The position numbers and the translations under genes are program-made. The notes beneath the pieces are model-generated. The model was given only the letters and a program-made list of their open reading frames with translations, did no database searches and was not told the DNA's origin. Source: Camillea tinctor (taxonomy: Eukaryota > Ascomycota > Sordariomycetes > Xylariales > Xylariaceae). From it: DNA of 64,000 nt. Where the stretch lies: NCBI GenBank assembly GCA_022578605.1, contig MU394053.1, positions 1,260,229-1,324,228 on the forward strand, in the 5' to 3' direction. This document shows positions 59,154-64,000 of the stretch, piece after piece; positions within the stretch are counted from its first letter, which is position 1; each line of letters starts with the position of its first letter.

Positions 59154-62100
59154 TTATTTAGCAATCCTGCAAACCAAGTCCGAGCCATCCACGGAGTCTC
59201 CCTCCTTGACCTGGAGGCTGGAGACCTTTCCGTTGTGTGGAGCGGAAATGACCATTTCCTGTTCGGATTATTAGCCATGTGATTCACAAACGTAAAATAT
59301 GGAAAAGGGGGGTGAGTAAAACTTACCATCTTCATGGCACTCAGCACAGCGAGCGGGTCGCCCTTCTTAACATCAGAGCCTTCGTGGACTCGGAGCTCGA
59401 CTAGCACACCAGCCATAGGAGCGCCAACTTGGCTCGAGTCAGCGGGATCAGCCTTAGGCCGGCTGACGTTCTCGACGCTAGCCTTCTTGTCGTCAACAGT
59501 GACTTGACGGACTTCACCGTTCATCTCGTAGAACACTTCACGCTGGCCGGTGTTCTCGGATAGGGGGCCGACAGCGAGCAACTTGAGGATGAGAACCTTG
59601 CCCTTCTCCAGTTCTACGTGGAACTCCTCGCCGATCTGAGGCGCGGACAAGAAGTACCTCGTGGGGAGAACCGATAGATCGCCAAACTTCTGCACGAACT
59701 TCTTGTAGTCCTCATACACCTTGGGGTACATAAGGTACGACGCAATATCGCACTCAGTAATCTGGCCCCACTTTTGTGCAAGTTCGTTGCGCGTCTTCTT
59801 GAAATCGACAGGGTCGAGGTAGAGACCCGGCCGCTTGTCAAACTTGCGGCGGTTTCGCAGCGCCTTCGAGCGCAGAGGCTCGGGGAACCCACCGTACGGC
59901 TGACCCATCATACCTTCAAGGAACTCCAGGACTGAGCCAGGGAAATCAAGCTCCCCGGCACGGTCGATGACATCCTGAGATGAAAGCTTATTCGAGACCA
60001 TAAATTGCGCTAGGTCACCAACGACCTTGGAGGTCGGTGTGACTTTCACAATGTCTCCTAGGAGATCGTTTGCATGCTCATAAGCCTTCTTTGTCTCGGC
60101 CCACTGAGACCCGAGACCAAGCTGAGAGGCTTGGAACATCATGTTGGTAAGCTGACCTCCAGGAATTTCGTGCTCATACACTTCGGGGTCAGGTCCAGCA
60201 AGGTGGGCCTCGAAAGGCGAGTAGAGCAATCGTAATTGAGACCAGTAGGTATCTAGAGCACGAACATGGGCGGGGTTCAGACCAGGGGCAAACTCGGAGC
60301 CCTCGAGCGATGCAATGATAGCGTTGATGCTGGGCTGGGATGTCATGCCAGAAAGGCTGTCAGTGGCGGCATCGACAGCGTCAGCACCGGCCTGGGCACA
60401 GGCAACCATGGAGGCAACACCAGTACCGGCAGAGTCATGGGTGTGGACATGGATCGGAAGATCAGGGTACTTCTTTCGGATGGAGCCGATAAGGAGAGTA
60501 GCAGCATGTGGCTTCAAGACACCAGCCATATCCTTGATACCAAGAACATCGATGTCCAGAGCAACTAGCTTATCGACCAAATCTAGGTAGTACGCCAGGT
60601 TGTACTTCTTCTTGGGGTTCAACACTATAAGTCACGGATTTAGTAGTTGTCACATTAAGTACCATTTTGTGTCTCGGGCAGTCAAAAATTCATATAAACA
60701 GAATTTGCATGTCCGAGATAAGCTAAGGGGGAATGATAATGGATGCTTGAAATAACTTACTGTCTCCCGAGTAGCACACGGTACCCTCAGCTACACCGCC
60801 GGCCTTTTGGACGGCCTTGATACCAACTTCAAGCTGGTTGATGTCATTCAAGGCGTCGAAAACACGGAAAATATCCACGCCATTCTTCTTGGCTTGGTCG
60901 ACGAAGTGGTCGATAGCATTGTCGGGAAGCGAAGCGTAGGCAACACCGTTCGCTCCACGGAGAAGCATCTGGAAGGGGATGTTGGGAATAGCCTTCCGCA
61001 TCTTACGTAACCGGTCCCAGGGGTCTTCGTAAAGGAAACGCATGGCGACGTCAAAGGTAGCACCACCCCAGCATTCCAAGCTGTACAAGTTGTGGAGAGC
61101 ATGGCTAGTTTCCTTAGCGATGCCTAGGAGATCGACTGTGCGCACACGGGTAGCAAGAAGGGACTGGTGAGCATCACGCCAGGTTGTATCCATGAGCAGA
61201 CATCCCTTGTACTGCCGAACGGCCTTGGCAAATGCCTTGGGACCCTGCTCGAGAATGATCTGTCTCCATCCCTTAGTGCAGGGCTGTGACACATCGAGCT
61301 TCTCGCCATTGTCGTTGAGGAGCTCAGGGAGAATGATTTCGCCCTTGAACTTGGGCTCGCCAATTTGGCCCTTGATGCTACTCCCGTTAACGGCGACATC
61401 GCCAAGGTAGGCCAGAAGCTTCTGGGCACGGTTTTGACTGCCGATGAGATCAAAGAGCTGAGGGGTATCGTCGATGAAAGTGGTCCAGCAGTTCCCATCG
61501 ATGAATGTGGGGTGGGTCAGCAAAGAAGCTAGGAAAGGAATGTTGGTCTTGACTCCCCGAATTCGGAATTCAATGAGAGCTCGTAAGATTTTCCGCCGCG
61601 CGATCTCGTATGTTGAGCCGTGGCAAGTGCACTTGACCAACATGGAGTCATAGTAGGGAGTAATGACCGCACCGGCAAATCCGTTACCACCATCCAGACG
61701 AACGCCATTACCACCAGCAGATCTGTACACCTCGATCTTACCAGTATCGGGCTGGAACTGCTTCGCGGGGTCTTCGGTAGTAATTCGGCATTGGATCGCA
61801 AAACCTCTGGTAGAGATTCTGTCCTGAGTCAACCCGAGCTGCTGTAGTGACGCACCCGCTGCTATCTGAATCTGGGCAGCCACAATGTCGATCCCGGTGA
61901 TTTCCTCGGTAATGGTATGCTCGACCTGGATACGCGGGTTGATTTCGATAAAATAATATCGGTTTTGCTGGTCAACCAAAAACTCAGCCGTTCCGGCGTT
62001 CCGGTAGTTTACGGACTTTGCCAACTTGACCGCATCAGCTAGAATAGCGTCTCGGGTTTCTGCGGGAAGATCCTTGGCTGGAGCAATCTCAACCACCTTT

Positions 62101-63562
62101 TGATGCCTCCGCTGAACCGAGCAATCGCGTTCGTACAGGTGCACGATATTGCCGTGGTTATCACCTAGCAGCTGCACCTCGATGTGCTTCGGCTTGTCTA
62201 GGAATCGCTCAACGAAGACCGTGCCGTTTCCAAAAGCGGTCTTGGCCTCCGACGTAGCCCGCTCGAACGACTCCTGGAGGCTTGCTTGCTCCCGGACTAC
62301 TCTCATACCTCGGCCACCACCGCCGTAAGCAGCCTTGATGATGATGGGGAACCCATACTCATCGGTGAATTTCTTCACTTCCTCAAATTTGCCCACTGCA
62401 CCTTCGGTTCCGGGCACGACAGGAACCTTGGCGGCGATGGCAAGCTTTCGGGCGGAAACCTTGTCACCGAGGGCATCAATGACGGTAGGTGAGGGACCCA
62501 CGAACTAGACGCACCGACCACCGACTAGTTAATTGACACCAGTAGACAAGACATAGGTGGGGGGGGGGGGGGGTGTATGCAGAGTATCACTTACAATGAG
62601 GCCAGCCTTCTCGACATTCCGTGCAAACTCAGCGTTCTCTGACAAGAAACCATATCCTGAAATTCCAAATTAGGGGGGGCCATGCCAAGCTGTCGAGAGG
62701 CGATAAGGGTCTTACCTGGGTGGATCATTTGCACACCATGCTCCACCGCGATCTTGATGATCTCGTCTCCAGCAAGGTAAGCTCCGACGGGGGTGTATTG
62801 GCCTCGCTTGCCAATGACATAGGCCTCATCGGCCTCTGCACATAGCGTCAGTATACCAAGCAACAGGCTGCCGAGAGGGAAAGGGGAGAAAGGGGGGAGG
62901 GGAACGGAAGGGAACGCGTACTCTGCCGGTGCATGCTAAGACGGTCCTCATAACTGCACCGAATTAGCCCCGATTCACTATCCACAACATAACTTGGCAT
63001 TGACGCACCTGAAGACTGCGACGGTGTGCAATGACAGTTCATGAGCCTAGGCGCCAAGTTAGCCGTAGTACGCCAAGAGTTGGTGAAGTGCAGTGAGCGA
63101 TTAACCTACCGTTCTGAAGATCTATTGTTGCGAGAAAGTTGTGTGTAAGTAGTTTGTCGAACACCATCAAGAGCCGTGCTCTAGAGCCATGCGTCAATGG
63201 GTGGGTAGGGTCTTACACGAATAGCTATAGAAATCGTTAGCGATGGTGACAACAGGGACAACACCCCCAAGGTCTTAGAAGCTGTGTCTGGTGCTAATGC
63301 GGTGCTACTTACGGATTTCACCTCGGTTGGCCACTGTAATAGTATAAAACGATAAACAGTCAGCATATCTTTTATCCGGCTCGTCCTGGTCTTGGATAGT
63401 ATACTACTCACCCAGAAGCTTCTTCAGATGCATGATAGAACTATTGGCGCGGATATGATGCGCCGTCTTGGTCTCCTTGGGTCCAGCATCTTCCTCGAAT
63501 ACCTCTTCATTATCGGAACCGGCCGCCGCCTGGGCCGCCTTCAGTTCCTCAATGTCCTGCAT
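59154..63562 (-). CDS. pyc: Pyruvate carboxylase
   Basis: Eleven exons: 63562-63412, 63333-63313, 63224-63217, 63121-63110, 63046-63009, 62953-62922, 62835-62716, 62656-62595, 62504-60761, 60624-59327 and 59258-59154, giving 1196 residues, the usual size. It makes oxaloacetate from pyruvate, bicarbonate and ATP (anaplerosis; cytosolic in most fungi, and no mitochondrial presequence is evident). The biotin carboxylase domain (about 45-500) opens VANRGEIPIRIFRTAHEL, spelled across five exons, and contains GGGGRGMRVV and EINPRIQVEHTITEE. The carboxyltransferase domain (about 570-840) has LLMDTTWRDAHQSLL. The biotinyl domain near the C-terminus has AMKM, with biotinylated Lys1161, split from EMVISAPHNG by the last intron. 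The cluster of tiny 5' exons is very unusual, yet all junctions are GT-AG and in phase. Confidence 0.97.
62559..62573. repeat. Poly-G tract, 15 bp, in pyc intron 8
   Basis: Uninterrupted G run on the plus strand, read as poly-C in the pyc transcript, lying between donor 62594 and acceptor 62505. The length may vary between isolates or be a sequencing-sensitive site. Confidence 0.85.
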
Positions 63563-64000
63563 ATTTCTCTATTCTGCCTTGGTTACGGTCTTGGTTGAGA
63601 AGGTAATAGCGAGGAGAGAAAGGTCGACAAATTGAGGTACAACCTTTTCTTTTTTTTTAATTGAATTGAGGGGTGTGACGTAAGGGACAAGGGGGGAAAT
63701 TTTGAGCTCGAAGTTCGGTGGGTTTTTCTAGAGTTTTTGGGTTTTCTGTTTGGTTTGGTTGGCGGGGTTTGGATATCGTTTAATTGCAAAAAACTCTCTA
63801 CACAGTAGATAGCCCGTCGGAGAAGGAGGGGGAAGGGGAGATAAGATAGGGTTAAAGATAAACAGGAGACAGAGACACACAGGGAGACTCTAGGACATAG
63901 GATGAAGAAAAAGAAGAAAAAGAAGAAAGAGGAGAAGGTCAAATAGGAGTAGGAGGTCAAATAAGAGCAAGAGTAGTAGTAGATATATCTGATCACCCGC
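63563..64000. other. pyc 5' leader and upstream region
   Basis: Upstream of the pyc ATG. On the gene strand it is strongly pyrimidine-rich (CTT repeats near 63900-63940), as in many highly expressed fungal promoters. A 137-codon frame here (63583-63996) is Ser/Leu/Phe low-complexity and not called. Confidence 0.55.

Overview
The window looks like chromosomal DNA of a filamentous ascomycete (Pezizomycotina, most likely Sordariomycetes; the class is a weaker call). Evidence: short GT-AG introns of about 47-136 bases with CTAAC/CTGAC branch sites close to the acceptor, a velvet regulator, a DH-BAR-SH3 Rho exchange factor, a fungal wax-synthase-like acyltransferase, and spacers full of microsatellites and pyrimidine tracts. 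I see no bacterial, phage, transposon or rRNA features, and no convincing tRNA.

Layout: velB (minus, 1269-2945); a gene-poor 8.7 kb (2946-11641); a 2091-residue RhoGEF (minus, 11642-18034); a 5 kb spacer; TERT, the telomerase reverse transcriptase (plus, 23016-27097, 11 exons), convergent with a wax-synthase-domain membrane acyltransferase (minus, 27468-29264); a 191-residue membrane protein of unknown role (minus, 31481-32219); HIS1 (minus, 33234-34397), divergent from a sucrose-type transporter (plus, 36678-38817); SLX9 (plus, 39807-40496), convergent with an F-box protein (minus, 40939-42724); a DEN1/SENP8-type deneddylase (plus, 45696-46709); an FMP32/DUF1640 mitochondrial protein (minus, 49639-50549); and clathrin heavy chain (plus, 52700-57966), convergent with pyruvate carboxylase (minus, 59154-63562).

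All thirteen gene models were assembled by hand from GT/AG sites, reading phase and family similarity. In every model the summed exon lengths divide by three and end at a stop. The genes are mostly single-copy housekeeping or regulatory functions (development, polarity, telomeres, histidine synthesis, ribosome assembly, NEDD8 removal, vesicle traffic, anaplerosis). They do not form a biosynthetic cluster or an operon-like unit.

The most unusual content is not a new enzyme system. It is (a) extreme microexons: 21, 8 and 12 nt in a row in pyruvate carboxylase, a start-codon-only 3-nt exon in SLX9, 15 nt in the deneddylase and 26 nt in the transporter; (b) two short words strongly over-represented in non-coding DNA, TACCTAGGTA and TACGGAGTA; (c) a TGACTCA element over the branch site of HIS1 intron 1; and (d) a sharp GC jump between the two exons of the acyltransferase gene.
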